Positions 9,858-22,657 are shown, counted from the stretch's first letter. The stretch is DNA of 64,000 nt from Raphanus sativus (GCF_000801105.2 NC_079513.1:27077640-27141639), one strand, 5' to 3'. Made by a program: numbers and translations. The notes: generated by a model from the letters alone, not told the origin.

Positions 9858-11598
9858 TCAGGATATGGCAATTACCAGAGGTTTTAATCTAAACATTGGA
9901 GGTAGCGGTACCCTAGGCCATCTATAACCAGGAGGTGGAGGAGGCGGTGGGGGGTTTCCAGGCTTCATGGGAGGAGGAGGAGTATTAGAAGGTGAGGCTC
10001 CTCTACGCATAGTTGGAGGTGGAGGTGGTGGTGGCAGCGGCGGTGGTCCATACATTGGACATAGAAGGCCACACTTTCTTTGTGTACCCTTGAGATCAAC
10101 TGCAGCTCCTTTTGGAAGTGGAGGAGGTGGGGATGCCTCAAGCCCTCTACTACCAGGAGGTGGAGGAGGTGTTGGTGTTGTTCCTCTACACATTGGAGGA
10201 GGTGGGACTGTGCTAGAAAAATGTACCTGATACATATATCAGTATGCATTCAAACTTAGCAAGCATCATTTTAATATTATGATCAGAAAAAAAAAATCAC
10301 ACATATATGGTCTTTACCTCTGCCTTAAATTCCTTTGGGAACTGGTCCATGGCATCCCAAAGTACATCTATCTCATTGCGTTGGACCATTAAAACATTAC
10401 CACGTATAAATGCTGTGTGGAACATGATTCTAAAGACCATCTCCTCACGTACCAAATCATCATGCAAGTGTATACATTCCAGAACAATATCCCCTTGAAC
10501 ACGGCACTTGATATCTAATTTCACCAGGTTACATTCTTCCTGCAGATAAGATCACGAAAATGACCACTATCTTCTTTTTTTTTCAATAGAGAAGCATCTT
10601 AGCTTTTGTGTAACAGAAATATGAACAGGCTTAGATTACATGCATGTGGTAAAATTAATTATTAGTCCATCACAAGGATATCACATGGAAAGGACATGTA
10701 TGAACTAAAAAATGTCATGAGTACCTGTTGGTAAAGGCGAGTTTGTTTCATTGTCTTTGGCGTTGAGAAGACAAGTATGGAACGGTTTCTAGGGTCTTGA
10801 CCATAAACCCTTAACACTGGTCTACAACCTTCTCTCCCTTCAAAACGAGGGAGATCTCTGAGAACCAAGCAATCCAAAAGAAGAGGTGTGTCTACAGGAA
10901 GCCAATCGTCAGAGTCTAAGTTTCTTCTAGAAATGTATTCAAGATATCTTAGTTGAGAAGGAAGCGGGTTTAACGGAGAGGACAGATGAAGAAGCTCCTC
11001 AGGAGCATGCTTATATACCAACTCAAGAGTCTTCTCCTCGCTTTGATACTGCTTTCTGTATAATAGAAGTACTGATAACATAAAAGCAAGAAGAGGCCAA
11101 GCACCTCTTTCACAATGCAACAGCAGGACATTCCGTTGATCTCCAAATGATGGTGATGGTGATGATAACCAGCTTTCGCTCAATTTTAAAAAGTGATGGA
11201 TAATCTCAAGAGGTAAAAGCGGACAACTCTTGTAGTGACAAGGATAATTCATTACAGTCATGTTGTAATGAGACAAGACGTCTGATATTTGACTCCGTTG
11301 TTCTCCAAAATTAGACACCAAGACACAAGAAGAAGTTTCTGGGAAATGATCCTGCAGCTGTGATACCACGTCAACCAAGTATAGTGTGTACTCATCTCCT
11401 CCCATGACTACATCGTTTGATAAACAGCTGTCAAAAACTGAAATAAGACAAACGAACAAGAGATGACATTAACGAAATGATTCAAAGCTACAAAACAGAA
11501 AGTAGTTGTAACGTGTGATACGTACCGTAGACACGCTCTGAGATCTCTAGAAGACAATCCGGATGCTTTTTGTAGATATATGGTCGGAACAACGACAT
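9858..11598 (-). CDS. Truncated class II formin: PTEN/C2-like domain plus short proline-rich end, no FH2
   Basis: Exons 11598-11526, 11437-10725, 10539-10318 and 10226-9858 join in frame to 458 residues. It starts MSLFRPYIYKKHPDCLLEISERVY, aligned with MALFRRFFYKKPPDHLLEISERLY of FH20. It keeps the PTEN-like block with LLHCERGAWPLLAFM (the Cys stays but the catalytic Arg of CX5R does not, so no phosphatase activity is expected), then the C2-like block (YGQDPRNRSILVFSTP; KLDIKCRVQGDIVLECIHLHDDL). The proline-rich tail is short (MCRGTTPTPPPPPGSRG; MYGPPPLPPPPPPPTMRRG) and ends RLKPLVIAIS-stop. A GT donor after RLKPL (9875) is in phase 0, so splicing onto the FH2 exon at 7436 is possible on paper. 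In plants such PTEN/C2 parts bind membranes or organelles; without FH2 it could not nucleate actin and might act as a decoy (inference). It may equally be a pseudogene. Confidence 0.6.
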
Positions 11599-13314
11599 TG
11601 AATCAAGAACCAAATAGACGATCTAGTAGTAGATAGAGACCAAAAGAACAAGCAGAGTTCTTGGTTTTGTTATAAATCACAAGATCACGTTCTTTTGGTC
11701 TGTAAGCACAGTTGACTTTGGAGAAAGACTGTTCAGAATTATAAGTTGCAACATAACGAGAAGACCGTTTCTTTCTTTTAATCATGGATATATTAACAGA
11801 CGTTTTCATTGTTTTACTTAAACCCTATGATTAAGATCGTGATTACGTGAGCTTGATTAAAGTTCTTTAAATAATGTTTTTCCAACAGACTGTTATTCTT
11901 TTTCTTTTTTTTTTGAATCAAACAGACTCTATTCTTAAAGAATTCATCTATTCGACAAAACACGGAAACAGCTTGTCTAAATCAAAAGAAGAGAAAAAGT
12001 CAAAAGAATCGAGAGGAGAGAGACAAAGAGACAAGGCCATGAAGGCCAAAGGCCCGTTAAGTAAATTAAGCCCAATAGTATATTCCTATGTATAGACATC
12101 AACAGAATGTGGGGATCTTTGGATGAAACCTTCACATGTTTAGGGCCTTTTTGGCAAAGAAAGATCCTTTAAGCAGCTTTTAAAGTTGTTTTCTCACCCA
12201 CCACCATCTTGGTTATCATTATGTTTGTATGATTATTTAATGAAAGCTCTATTTTGGCTAAAATTAATATATATATTTAAAAAAAAAACTTAATAAGTAT
12301 CTATCTTTTTCTTCGTATATTCAAAGAAGGTAGTTGTAATTATTATGAAAAAAAGCTTGCGAATGCATGTTATTTGCAAAGAGGACAAGTTTGAATTGTA
12401 TGTATCCCTACCTTTTATTGTCGTTTTTGATAAAGAAAGATATTCCCTTTTAAAAGGATAAGAAAAGACAATTCCCTTTATTAAAGTTTTTTTATTTATT
12501 TTTGAACTGAAATTAAAGTATATTTAGTAACATCATCAGGAAGTGGAAACTATTCATAAATATAACTGTTACCGAATGATCATTATAGAAATGTGAATTA
12601 AATTAAACACTCATTAAACAATGACGTTTGGGATTTAAAAAAAAATTATAAGTGGTTGTAATTATAAATAATATTGTTCGACATTACCACGTAGGATTAG
12701 ACAAACACCTAGAGAATGGTCGTGTGTCGGGAAATATTCATATGCAAACTTGTTGCTATAATTAAATACATCCAGTTACGAAATAAAAAAAAATGAAAAT
12801 GTTTAATGGACAAAAACTGCTGGAAGATTTTCTCGAAATCTCTTCATTGATTCATTCTCTTTTCTTTTCTTTCTCCTTCATCTTCCTTTCACCTGAAATT
12901 CTTCAATCTCACTCTCACTTCCCCCTCTAACTAATTTTGTTCAGCTTCAAACATTCTTCGTTCCCACGTCAAAGAGATGAGTTCCAGCATTGTACATTGA
13001 TCGATTCAATTTTGCAAAACAACTATTCTAATTTCTAAAATTCCACAACTTGGCGTCGTTAGCCTTTGAATTACGGATTATCGGTGTAGTGAGGAAAGAA
13101 GATTTCTCCAATTTCGTGTGAATTTGTTTTTATTTTTGTTTGCTGGGTGAAATTAGGGTTTGTGCACATCAGAATTGGGGGGAAATAAAGGAGATCTGGG
13201 GTTTAGGTCAACGGAATTGGGGTTTGTTACGAGGATGATCGGATTATTATTAGTTTACTAAAAGAAAAAAATCGACGGTTTGGATCTGATCGGAGGAGAG
13301 ACAGCGCCAACGGG
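11599..13314. other. Shared region between head-to-head formin genes
   Basis: No gene seen. The minus-strand formin starts at 11598 and FH20 at 13315. The FH20 side (12.83-13.31 kb) is pyrimidine-rich (CTTTTCTTTTCTTTCTCC) and looks like leader and core promoter. The middle is AT-rich. The arrangement could act as a bidirectional promoter, but no shared element stands out. Confidence 0.45.
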
Positions 13315-16300
13315 ATGGCGCTGTTCCGTCGCTTCTTCTACAAGAAGCCTCCCGATCACCTTCTCGAGATCTCCGAGCGTCTTTATGGTGATATACATTA
13401 TTCCCCTTTTGTCCGAATAAAAAAAACGATGAGATTTTTTTTTTCTTTTTGGCAATGGTTGTCATTTTGAGCTCAACTTTGTATCGCTTAGGCTTTGTTT
13501 AAAGCTTTCAACTTTATTAGAAGTTTTAGGAATCAGAATCTTTATCTTTGTCGTCTACTCTTTAACGAACCAAATGTTTTTGTTTTGTTTTGTTTTGTTT
13601 TGTTTGAGCAAGCTATATTACACTTCGGTATAGTAATTAACAATTCCATAGATTGACTTTTTTTTTTTGTCTTTCTCACGTCTTATTTGCAGTTTTTGAC
13701 TGCTGTTTCTCGAGCGATGATGTTATGGGAGAGGATGAATACAAACTCTACTTGGGCGGCATCGTTGCTCAACTGCAGGATCATTTCCCTGAAGCGTCCT
13801 TCATGGTGTTTAACTTCAGAGAAGGAGACCAGCGGAGTCAGATATCAGACGTGCTGTCTCAGTACGACATGACGGTTATGGACTACCCTCGGCAGTACGA
13901 GAGCTGCCCCCTTCTGCCTCTCGAGATGATCCATCACTTTCTGAAATCTAGCGAGAGCTGGTTGTCCTTGGAAGGTCAGCAGAATGTTCTGTTGATGCAC
14001 TGCGAAAGAGGCGGCTGGCCTGTTCTCGCTTTTATGTTGTCGGGGCTGTTGTTGTATAGGAAGCAGTATCAGGGCGAGCAGAAGACTCTTGAGATGGTGC
14101 ACAAGCAAGCTCCCAAGGAGCTTCTTCATCTCTTGTCTCCTCTGAACCCGCAGCCTTCTCAGCTCAGATATCTTCAGTATATTTCTAGAAGAGATTTAGG
14201 TTCTGGCTGGCCTCCTTCGGACACGCCTCTTCTTCTGGATTGTTTGATTCTCAGAGATCTCCCACATTTTGAAGGGAGAGAAGGTTGCAGACCTATTGTT
14301 AGGGTTTATGGTCAGGACCCTAAAGCCAAAGCCAACAGGAGTTCCGTAGTTCTCTTTTCCACACCAAAGACAAAGAAACACACTCGCCTTTACCAGCAGG
14401 TACTTTTCAAACCGTTATATCTTAGTGACATATATGCATATGATCATCACATTGTTTAGGAGTTCGTTTGGTGATTTATTAAATGCTTAATGTTCATTTT
14501 TGTGATCTTACTTATCATGCAGGAAGAGTGTATCCTGGTGAAGTTAGATATCCAGTGCCGTGTTCAAGGGGATATAGTTCTGGAATGTATACACTTGCAT
14601 GATGATTTGGTTCGTGAGGAGATGGTCTTTAGAATCATGTTCCACACGGCATTTGTGCGCGCTAATATTTTAATGATCCAACGAGATGAGATGGATATAC
14701 TCTGGGACGCCAAGGACCAGTTCCCAAAGGAATTCAAGGCAGAGGTAAAGACCATTGTGTAATTTTTCTCTTCTCATACGTTAAACAATGCTGTTAAAGT
14801 TTGAATGCATATATACTCATATATGTATCAGGTACTTTTCTCTGGTGCTGATGCTGTGGTGGTGCCTACTATCGCAACGTCTCCAGTGTCAGAAGAAGAT
14901 GATAACGATTTTGATATGGCTTCACCTGATGAGTTTTATGAGGTGGAGGAGATTTTCAGCGATGTGATTGATGGGCATGACTTGAAGAGAGGAGACTCAG
15001 ATAGTTTTTTGGTTGTTGATACTGCTTCAGATGATTCTGAGGGTAAAGAGGTGTGGAAGGGGGACGTGGAGCCCAATGCGTTTCTAGACTGTGCATCTGA
15101 TGATTCAAATCATAAACATGGGGATACCAGCACAGATCCAGTTAAAGATATCACTGTTGATGATGTACAGTATAGGTCAGATGGGAACGGAGATACCAGT
15201 GTTGTCTCAGTGAAGGATATAGTAATAGACGATGGTGATGAGCAGCGAAAGAGGACAGCAAAGGAGAATGATTCTAGAACAGCAGAGAGTCAACACAAAG
15301 GTGATGGAGAAGGCAATGATTCCCAGAAGCCTACAACTCAGAAACCAGATACCAATCTCGACAATCCCATATCTGAAAAAGCACAAGCTAAACCAAAGAA
15401 ACAGGTCGGAGCAAATGCAAGACTGGCTGGAGATTCATTGAAACCAAAGTCTAAGCAGCAAGAAGCTCAGGGTCCTAATGTAAGAATGGCTAAGCCTAAT
15501 GCAGTTTCTCGATGGATTCCCTCAAATAAGGGCTCGTATAAAGACTCTATGCATGTGGCGTATCCCCATACAAGGATTAGCAGTGCCCCAGCTTCGACCA
15601 AGGATGGTAAAAGAGCTACTTCACCTGATGGTGTGGTTACAAAGGATGCTAAGAGTAAAAATCTGAGAGCGTCTGTTTCTTCACCAGATATAAGGAGTCG
15701 ACTCCTTATATCAACAGATTCTAGCCCAAAGGATAAGCCACTTTCTCTGCCTGTCTCTCCTCATCATTTGTCTCCACCATCTCATCATTCACATGCACAT
15801 CCAGAGCTACCTTCTCTAACCAGTGAGACTGCATCGGTTTTACAATCTTCACAAGCAGCTGCATTACCTCCTCCACCGCCACCTCTACCGCCTACTTACT
15901 CTTCAACGAGCCAAAATGACAGCTACGCACAAAAAGCTCAGATCCCACCACCAGCTCCTCCTCCTCCATTTGCATCTAAGAGACCAAACAGTGGAACCAT
16001 GTTACCTCCACCAGCACCTCCTCCTCCTTTGGCATCTGAGAAACCAAAAAGTGGAACCGTGTTGCCTCCACTGCCACTATCTCCACCTTGGAAGTCTGTT
16101 TATGCCTCAGCTTTTGCAACTCCTACGACATGTTCTACTTCTCAACCTCCTCCACCACCTCATCCGTCTGCATGCTTATCACCGGGCCAAACTAGTAGCC
16201 ACTCTCAAACATCTCAGCTCCCATTGCCACCGCCTACTCCACCACCGCCTCCTTTTGCATCTGTTAGGCGAAACAGTGAAACCATGTTGCCGCCTCCACC

Positions 16301-19300
16301 ACCTCCACCACCGTGGAAGTCTGTTTATACTTCAACTCTTGAAACTCATGAGGCATGCTCTACATCTAACAATTTTCCACGCCCACCACCACCTCCTCCT
16401 TTTAACTCATCAAATACACCAAAAGAAAATGGAGATCACGTTATTCCTTCGCCATCACCCAAGTCCTCTCCTATCAACGGTTTTTCTGCTCCTCCACCTC
16501 CTTTTAGTAAAGCACATTCAGTCCCTTTACCTCCACCACCACCTCCTCCTCCTCCAAGTTATGGGTCTCCAACCCAACCTCCTCCTTTTGGTCACATACG
16601 TTCAGTTCCTCCACCTCCTCCTCAGCCACCGAGTTATGGAACTCCTCCACCACCACCACCACCACCTTTTGGTAAAACTTTACCTCCACCACCACCACCA
16701 CCTCCTTTTGGTAAAACTTCACCACCACCTCCTCCATTGGGATCTAGAGGTTCTCCGCCACCGCCACCACCACCATTTAGATCTGGGGGACCACCGCCTC
16801 CACCTCCTCCACCTATGGGTGCTCCACCACCACCACCACCACCTCCTATGCATGGAGGAGGACCACCGCCACCACCTCCTCCTATGCGCGGAGGAGCCCC
16901 ACCGCCGCCACCACCTCCTGGTGGTAGAGTTCCTGGGGGACCGCCGCCTCCACCACCTCCAGGTGGTCGTGCTCCTGGTCCACCTCCGCCTCCAGGGCCA
17001 AGACCTCCAGGTGGTGGACCTCCTCCGCCTCCTGGACCAAGACCTCCCGGTGGTGGACCTCCAGATCCTAAGGGTGCAGGAAGAGGGCGTGGTCTTCCAC
17101 GTCCAGGTTTGGGGTCTGCAGCTCAAAAAAAATCTTCTCTGAAGCCACTACACTGGGTTAAAGTAACAAGGGCCTTGCAGGGAAGCTTATGGGACGAGTT
17201 ACAAAGACAAGGACAAACGTAATGGACTAACTTATCTTTGCATTGCTCTTGAGTTATTGAGATCGGTTTGCAATTAATCATCTTTTTTTCTTCTTTTCTG
17301 TCAGTGCACCAGAGTTTGATGTATCAGAAATAGAGACCCTTTTCTCTGCTATAGTGCCAAAACCGGCTGATAAAGCTGGAGGCCGAAAAAAATCGGTTGG
17401 GGCAAAGCCTGAAAAAGTTCAACTGGTAATGTTGAATATTATGGTGACTTTTGTCTTTATAAAATATAAATATTTCACTCTGTTTGATCTAAGTTTTTTT
17501 TCTTATGGTTTTCCAGATTGACCTTAGGAGAGCCAATAACACGGAAATTATGCTTACGAAAGTAAAGATGCCGCTGCCTGATATGATGGTAAGCTCGTAT
17601 ACCTACTTAGTTGAGTACAAGTCGTTACTCTTATAGCATGATAACTGTTCACAATATTCTTTGCTTCGTCCAGGCTGCAGTTCTGGCAATGGATGATACT
17701 GTACTAGATAGTGATCAAATAGAGAATCTTATAAAGTTTTGTCCAACCAAGGAAGAGATGGAACTTCTAAAGGTTACGTGACTTGTCTCTTTATTTTTGA
17801 TGTCTTTTGTGAAATACTATCATTATTCACTTGAAGATCGAGTCCTGAATCTTGGTTGGAATTGAATGTGTTGCTGCAGAACTACACTGGTGACAAGGCA
17901 ACCTTGGGAAAGTGTGAGCAGGTCTGTTTAAATCTCGAAATTATTACCAATCTCTGTTTCTTACTATAAAATAGTTTTAACAATTTGCTTAGCTAATGCT
18001 TTTTTTTGGTCTCTCATCCTGTTTTGTTACCACAGTACTTCCTAGAGCTAATGAAGGTGCCACGAGTAGAATCGAAGATGAGAGTATTTTCCTTCAAGAT
18101 TCAGTTTCGTACTCAGGTCCGGTGTTATTACTGTTAACATTTGTGGTTCATCAGTGTCCGTGTAGTTGTAAATTTATTTGTCCTATTATTAATGGTGGTT
18201 GTTTCTGTGCAGATAATAGAGTTCAAAAAAAGTTTAACTGCGGTAAATTCTGCGTGTGAGGAGGTCAGATGCTTGCAAGAAAATATAACTCTTAATTTTT
18301 GTGTAGTCATATGTCTCTTTCTTAGACTTCTTTCTCCTCGTTGCTTTGTTCATCAGGTCCGTACTTCACCAAAGCTAAAAGAAATTATGAAAAAGATTCT
18401 TTACCTGGGGAACACATTGAACCAAGGAACTGCGAGGGGTAAGTATTAAAAATTTCTCTGTTTCAATGTGGGCTTATCCCAGAATGGTGCCTTTGTTTGG
18501 CTACGTCATTTACCTGTTTTATCTGAATACATATCCTCTGTGGTTTGATAAAACCCTTGTTCTGCTTTATGCAGGCGCTGCCGTGGGATTCAAGTTAGAC
18601 AGTTTATCAAAACTAAGCGATACGCGTGCTGCTAACAGCAAGATGACTCTCATGCACTATCTTTGCAAGGTAAAGTTCAATCGCAAAAAGCAGCCTCTAG
18701 ATTCCGGTTAGGGTCCTTAAACTTTCCTCTTTCTTGTGTCTAGGTCCTTGCTTCAAAGGGATCAGATCTACTGGACTTCCCAAAGGATCTTGAGAGTCTT
18801 GAATCAGCTTCAAAGGTTCGCTTTCTGTGCTTTATCGGTCCTCTCTTCCTTAGTTGTAATTGGCTCATCATTTGAGTGTCCTGTCGATTCAGATACAATT
18901 GAAGTCGCTGGCTGAGGAAATGCAAGCTATAATCAAAGGACTGGAGAAACTGAACCAGGAGCTCACTGCATCTGAAAGTGATGGTCCTGTTTCTGAAGTT
19001 TTCCGTAAAGTATGTTGTTGTTTTTTTTCGTTTTTGTTTATACTCTTCATGAATTTGAGATTAGTTTCGATAAAACCTAGTTTTGTGTTTCTGATGACAG
19101 ACATTGAAGGACTTTATTTCTGTTGCCACTAGCGAAGTAGCAGCTGTAACAAGTCTTTACTCTGTCGTGGTAATTTGACAACCTCTACTAGAGATCCCTA
19201 ATCTCTTACATTTTGATCATATGTTTGATCCTCAAGTGGTGTTTTTTTTTTGGTTTTCTTTAATGATGGGACAGGGAAATAATGCAGATGGACTTGCGCA

Positions 19301-19661
19301 CTATTTTGGCGAGGATCCCAAACGTTGTCCATTTGAGCAAGGTTTGGCGCGGAATATAAACTTCATCCTCTCTATTTTGTGCAATACATTAGAGAAAATG
19401 GTTCACTGTTATTGTATAGCTGGATAACATCACTTGTTGATTGATCGAATTGGTGCAGTTACCGCGACCTTGTTAAATTTCATAAGGCTGTTTAAGAAAG
19501 CACACGAAGAGAACATCAAGCAAGAGGAACTGGAGAAGAAGAAAGCCGTCAAAGACGCGGAGATGGAGAAGGAGAAGGCGGCCAAAGAAGCGGAGATGGA
19601 GAAGGAGAAGGCTAAAGAAGCCAGTCTCACAAAAACACCAGTTGATGATGATGATAGCTGA
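13315..19661 (+). CDS. FH20: Class II formin FH20 ortholog (actin nucleator)
   Basis: Seventeen exons with matching phases: 13315-13387, 13693-14399, 14523-14744, 14832-17218, 17305-17425, 17517-17588, 17674-17772, 17880-17921, 18036-18116, 18213-18263, 18357-18438, 18575-18669, 18744-18815, 18893-19009, 19101-19169, 19275-19341 and 19459-19661. They give 1519 residues; Arabidopsis FH20 (At5g07740) is somewhat longer. In order: a PTEN-like domain (HCERGGWP at residues 127-134; Cys kept, CX5R Arg lost), a C2-like domain to about residue 334, an acidic linker (SEEDDNDFDM, TASDDSEGKEVW), a very long proline-rich FH1 at about 680-1105 that binds profilin-actin, then FH2 with SLKPLHWVKVTRALQGSLW, YLGNTLNQGTARGAAVGFKL and HYFGEDPKRCPFEQ, and a charged coiled C-terminus with a repeated AEMEKEKA unit. 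FH2 dimers nucleate and cap actin filaments. This is the only complete formin in the window. Confidence 0.95.
13577..13604. repeat. (TTTTG)n microsatellite in FH20 intron 1
   Basis: Five or six tandem TTTTG units in the first intron; length is likely to vary between accessions. Confidence 0.8.
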
Positions 19662-20390
19662 CACCAAAAAAGAAAAACTCTCAAAGCGAACCGAACAAAG
19701 GTGGTTTTTTGATGCCAGCAGGTGGTGCTGTTGATGAAAACGTTTCTACAGAGAGAGTGTGGCACAGGGCGGTTTGTGAGGTTAAAACACGATTGGAGTG
19801 ATAATGGGAAGAGCTGTTCGCCAGGGAGGGGGCTATCGAGGGGAACTATTAGAAGATTCAGAGGCAGGTCCTTTCCTCCACTATCACGTTACATAACTAA
19901 CAAGTACACCACATTGATTCAATTCTAACTTGTAAATTAATTAGAATAATTTTTTTCTCTTCTATTTCCCTGATTAGAGGGAGTTTTTGATAAATTGAAA
20001 TGTTGTATAGGTAGAGAGTGAGATGTGTAGTGTGTAACTTTGTATCGTTAAAAAGTCATGTGAAAAATAAATAACAGGGCATAGTAGTTTCTTCTTCTTG
20101 TTCAGTTAACTCTGAATCTCTGATCATTAAAAACTTATATGTTTTGATCAAAAGAAAAAACTAATCTTTGTGTAATAAACATTTAGCCAAACGCAAACGC
20201 ACACAAGAAGTAGAAGAAGAAGAAGAGTGTTATACGGCACGTGCGAATGTGATGTCCGAATTTTTTAAGCCAACGAATAAGCAAAACAGAGCACAAATCT
20301 CGTGAACTTGGGGGATCCCAAAGTTTGAAACTTTCTTCTTCTTCCTTCCTCCCTCACGTAATCTATAACCACCCTAGCACCTCAAATCAA
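19662..20390. other. FH20 3' UTR and promoter of the next gene
   Basis: No coding gene seen. FH20 3' sequence probably extends to about 20.07 kb (AAAAATAAATAACAG near 20065). The stretch 20215-20390 contains ACGGCACGTGCG, a G-box (CACGTG) near 20236, shortly before the next start codon. Confidence 0.5.
20232..20245. promoter_or_regulatory. G-box (CACGTG) upstream of the At5g07730-like gene
   Basis: GGCACGTGCG about 150 bp before the start at 20391 is a core bZIP/bHLH binding site. Its use is inferred only from position. Confidence 0.4.
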
Positions 20391-21206
20391 ATGGCCGAAG
20401 AGGACGTTAGACACTCTCAGCAACACCTGATCGAGCCCATGGATCCCGTTTCGTCTATGGTTGTCATCAGAGAATCCCCAATTTTCGCCAAGGACGACCG
20501 TCTCGTCTTCCCGCCGGTCAACCACGAGAATCTCCAGCTCGCTTCTTCCATCTCCGAATTCGATAACAGATACCTCGAATCCCCGTCGGAATCCGACTCC
20601 CCGTCATCTTCCTCGAGAGGCTCCGCTTCCTCTTTCTCCTTCCCGTCTGATTCAGACGGACAACCTCCTCTCGCCGCGTGCGAGTTTTACCGGAATCCTC
20701 CGTCGGAAAACGAAGAAAAATCTCCGCCGTCCGATTCAGGTGGACAATCGCCGCCGCCGCCGCCGAGGAAGGTCTTGTATCATCGTGAGGCTGATGATGT
20801 GCTCCAGCATTGGTGGGAGCTTCTTCTCGTACGTGCGTACTCCAAGTTCAAGAATTTGATGACGTGGTTCTCGACGACTCTACGACCGTTTTATCCACTC
20901 CTTGCCGTTGCGGTCTGGTGGTGGATGCGTGTGCGAGCTCGCCGGAGGCGTGTCGATGGAGAAACCGCGTGTCGCCTTCGAGATGCGATCAAAGAGAGAG
21001 ACGAGGTGCGCAAAACTGTTTTAACCTTTTTTTTTAGTGCATACGAAGTGTTCGATGAAATGTGTCTAAGAGACATGAATGTTAATTAGCTCAATTTTTT
21101 TTTATTTTTTTGTTTTGCACAGAGGATAGTTCAGCTATTGCATCAGATTGCTCAAATGAATGAGTTACTGATAAAACACCACCACAAGGAGATCGTATCA
21201 AGATAG
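20391..21206 (+). CDS. Small membrane-anchored protein, At5g07730-like
   Basis: Two exons, 20391-21005 and 21123-21206, give 232 residues. I chose the ATG in MAEEDVRHSQQHLIEP over an upstream in-frame ATG because the upstream part (SSSSFLPHVIYNH) looks like leader. The N-terminal half is disordered and rich in Ser, Pro, Asp and Glu (SPSESDSPSSSSRGSASSFS). Near residues 140-180 come a conserved-looking block YHREADDVLQHWWELLLVRAYSKF and a hydrophobic, Trp-rich segment FYPLLAVAVWWWM, followed by RVRARRRR. The second exon adds a short helix (IVQLLHQIAQMNELLIKHHHK), probably coiled coil. One membrane segment with a basic cytosolic flank is likely. Function is unknown. Its place next to FH20 matches Arabidopsis gene order. 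Confidence 0.8.
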
Positions 21207-21970
21207 ATGATGATGATTCAAAAAACTCTCTTTAGCTTGATTCTTTTGTTTCTTGTTTTATATTCTTTATTACCAAAGTCCACTCTGTTTCTGTCAGTTC
21301 CTTTACATTTCAATCTCTCTAATAAATAAGACAAGACGTAGACTCTCCCTGTTCTAACTTTACGATGATGAAAGGTACTTGAACAGAATGATATGTTATT
21401 ATATTATATATTTCATCCCTGAGCCACTTCTGCTGCTATAGAATTACAAGAGTGGCAACAGCTTCCTCGATTCCCTATTACATAACAAGCTCAGGATTTC
21501 AAAATGTCAAATTCTTTATATTATGTAAAAGAGATGATGATAACTCCCAAGACTTGAGTCTCAAGTGTTGGCACTCTCTGTTCAGGTTTCCACTATCATC
21601 TGAAAATAAGAGCCCTCTAAAGATTTACAGGTGAACCTTAAAACAACATCAATGAAGCAAAGGGAAGCATTAAGCTTACAAGATGAACATCCAGCGGAAG
21701 ATCTGTCACAAAACGACCGTCCATCACATCAACATAGAATCCAATCACAACGTGCTTGCTAACTCAACCGCTTTAACCTTGACAGAAACAGATATAAAGC
21801 AACAAACTTTTAAGCAGAAGCAAATGCAAGTAAGTTTTTCAAGGAGAGAAACCAAACAATGATATCACTTTTCGAAAAAGTTCACATAACAAAATAAACA
21901 TCTCTTAAACTACACATTACACATACAGTGCAATGAGAAACACTATACTCTTAATAGAAACTACACTAAC
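21207..21970. other. Spacer with 3' UTR
   Basis: No gene seen. Probable polyadenylation signals for the preceding gene lie near 21320 (AATAAATAAG). The rest has no long frame and no recognisable repeat. Confidence 0.4.
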
Positions 21971-22267
21971 TCAGTATAAAGGGAAAGCCAAATCTCCCAT
22001 CTGCTTCTTCTTCCTTATTAGTCTCTCTTCACTCTCAAGCAAGAAACAAAAACCAATAAAAATCTCGACTCCTTTTGAAACAGAGGAGCTCTGAAGATCC
22101 AAGAAGACGCCACCTGTGTCGTAGGGCTCGTGCGGGACGTAACGTAAAGCACACTTGTGCCTCCCAATCACACTCCCAAGGGGGCTAACAGAGATCGATT
22201 CATTTACTTCCGTAGCTTTAGGGTTACTTTCGTAATTAAACTGATTCGCGGTTCTTCTCGGTACCAT
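21971..22267 (-). CDS. Hypothetical 98-residue protein
   Basis: A minus-strand open frame starting MVPRRTANQFNYESNPKATE with ordinary amino-acid composition (SVIGRHKCALRYVPHEPYDT, GGVFLDLQ), unlike the low-complexity frames around it. No family is recognised and no membrane segment or signal peptide is clear. It could be a fragment or exon of a decayed gene; in Arabidopsis the genes after At5g07730 are unrelated to it as far as I can tell. Confidence 0.3.
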   Translation of the reverse strand: MVPRRTANQFNYESNPKATEVNESISVSPLGSVIGRHKCALRYVPHEPYDTGGVFLDLQSSSVSKGVEIFIGFCFLLESEERLIRKKKQMGDLAFPLY

Positions 22268-22604
22268 GTTTATCGATAACCAATTAACAATCGTGGTATT
22301 GTCGAACCGGATTTGGTCTGGTCTGGTCTGGTCTGGTGTAGGATAGCAATTATTTCAGATATTGCATGTTTTTTTTTTCTTTACCAGGTGGGGTTATTAA
22401 TTCTAGTATTTCAGTGGATTTATAAAAAAATTTGGATTTATAGAAATAATTGACAAACCCCTTAATTTCAAAATCAAGCAAACAGATTTCAAAATCAATG
22501 ATATAAATTTTAAAATCAAAACAAGTGGATTATTATAAATTTATGAAATGGATTTGAAAGTACAGTTCTGATTGCGTTGGGATCTAATTTATCATCTTCA
22601 TGCG

Positions 22605-22657
<53 letters not shown>

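Noticed and set aside
9967..10230. Gly-rich plus-strand frame
   Set aside because: Antisense of the proline-rich end of formin copy A (CCN codons read as GGN).
15823..17142. 439-codon frame overlapping FH20 exon 4
   Set aside because: It is the +1 reading of the CC(A/T)CC proline codons (Leu/His-rich). The true frame is fixed by splice phase and formin homology. The antisense frames at 16504-17126 are the same artefact.
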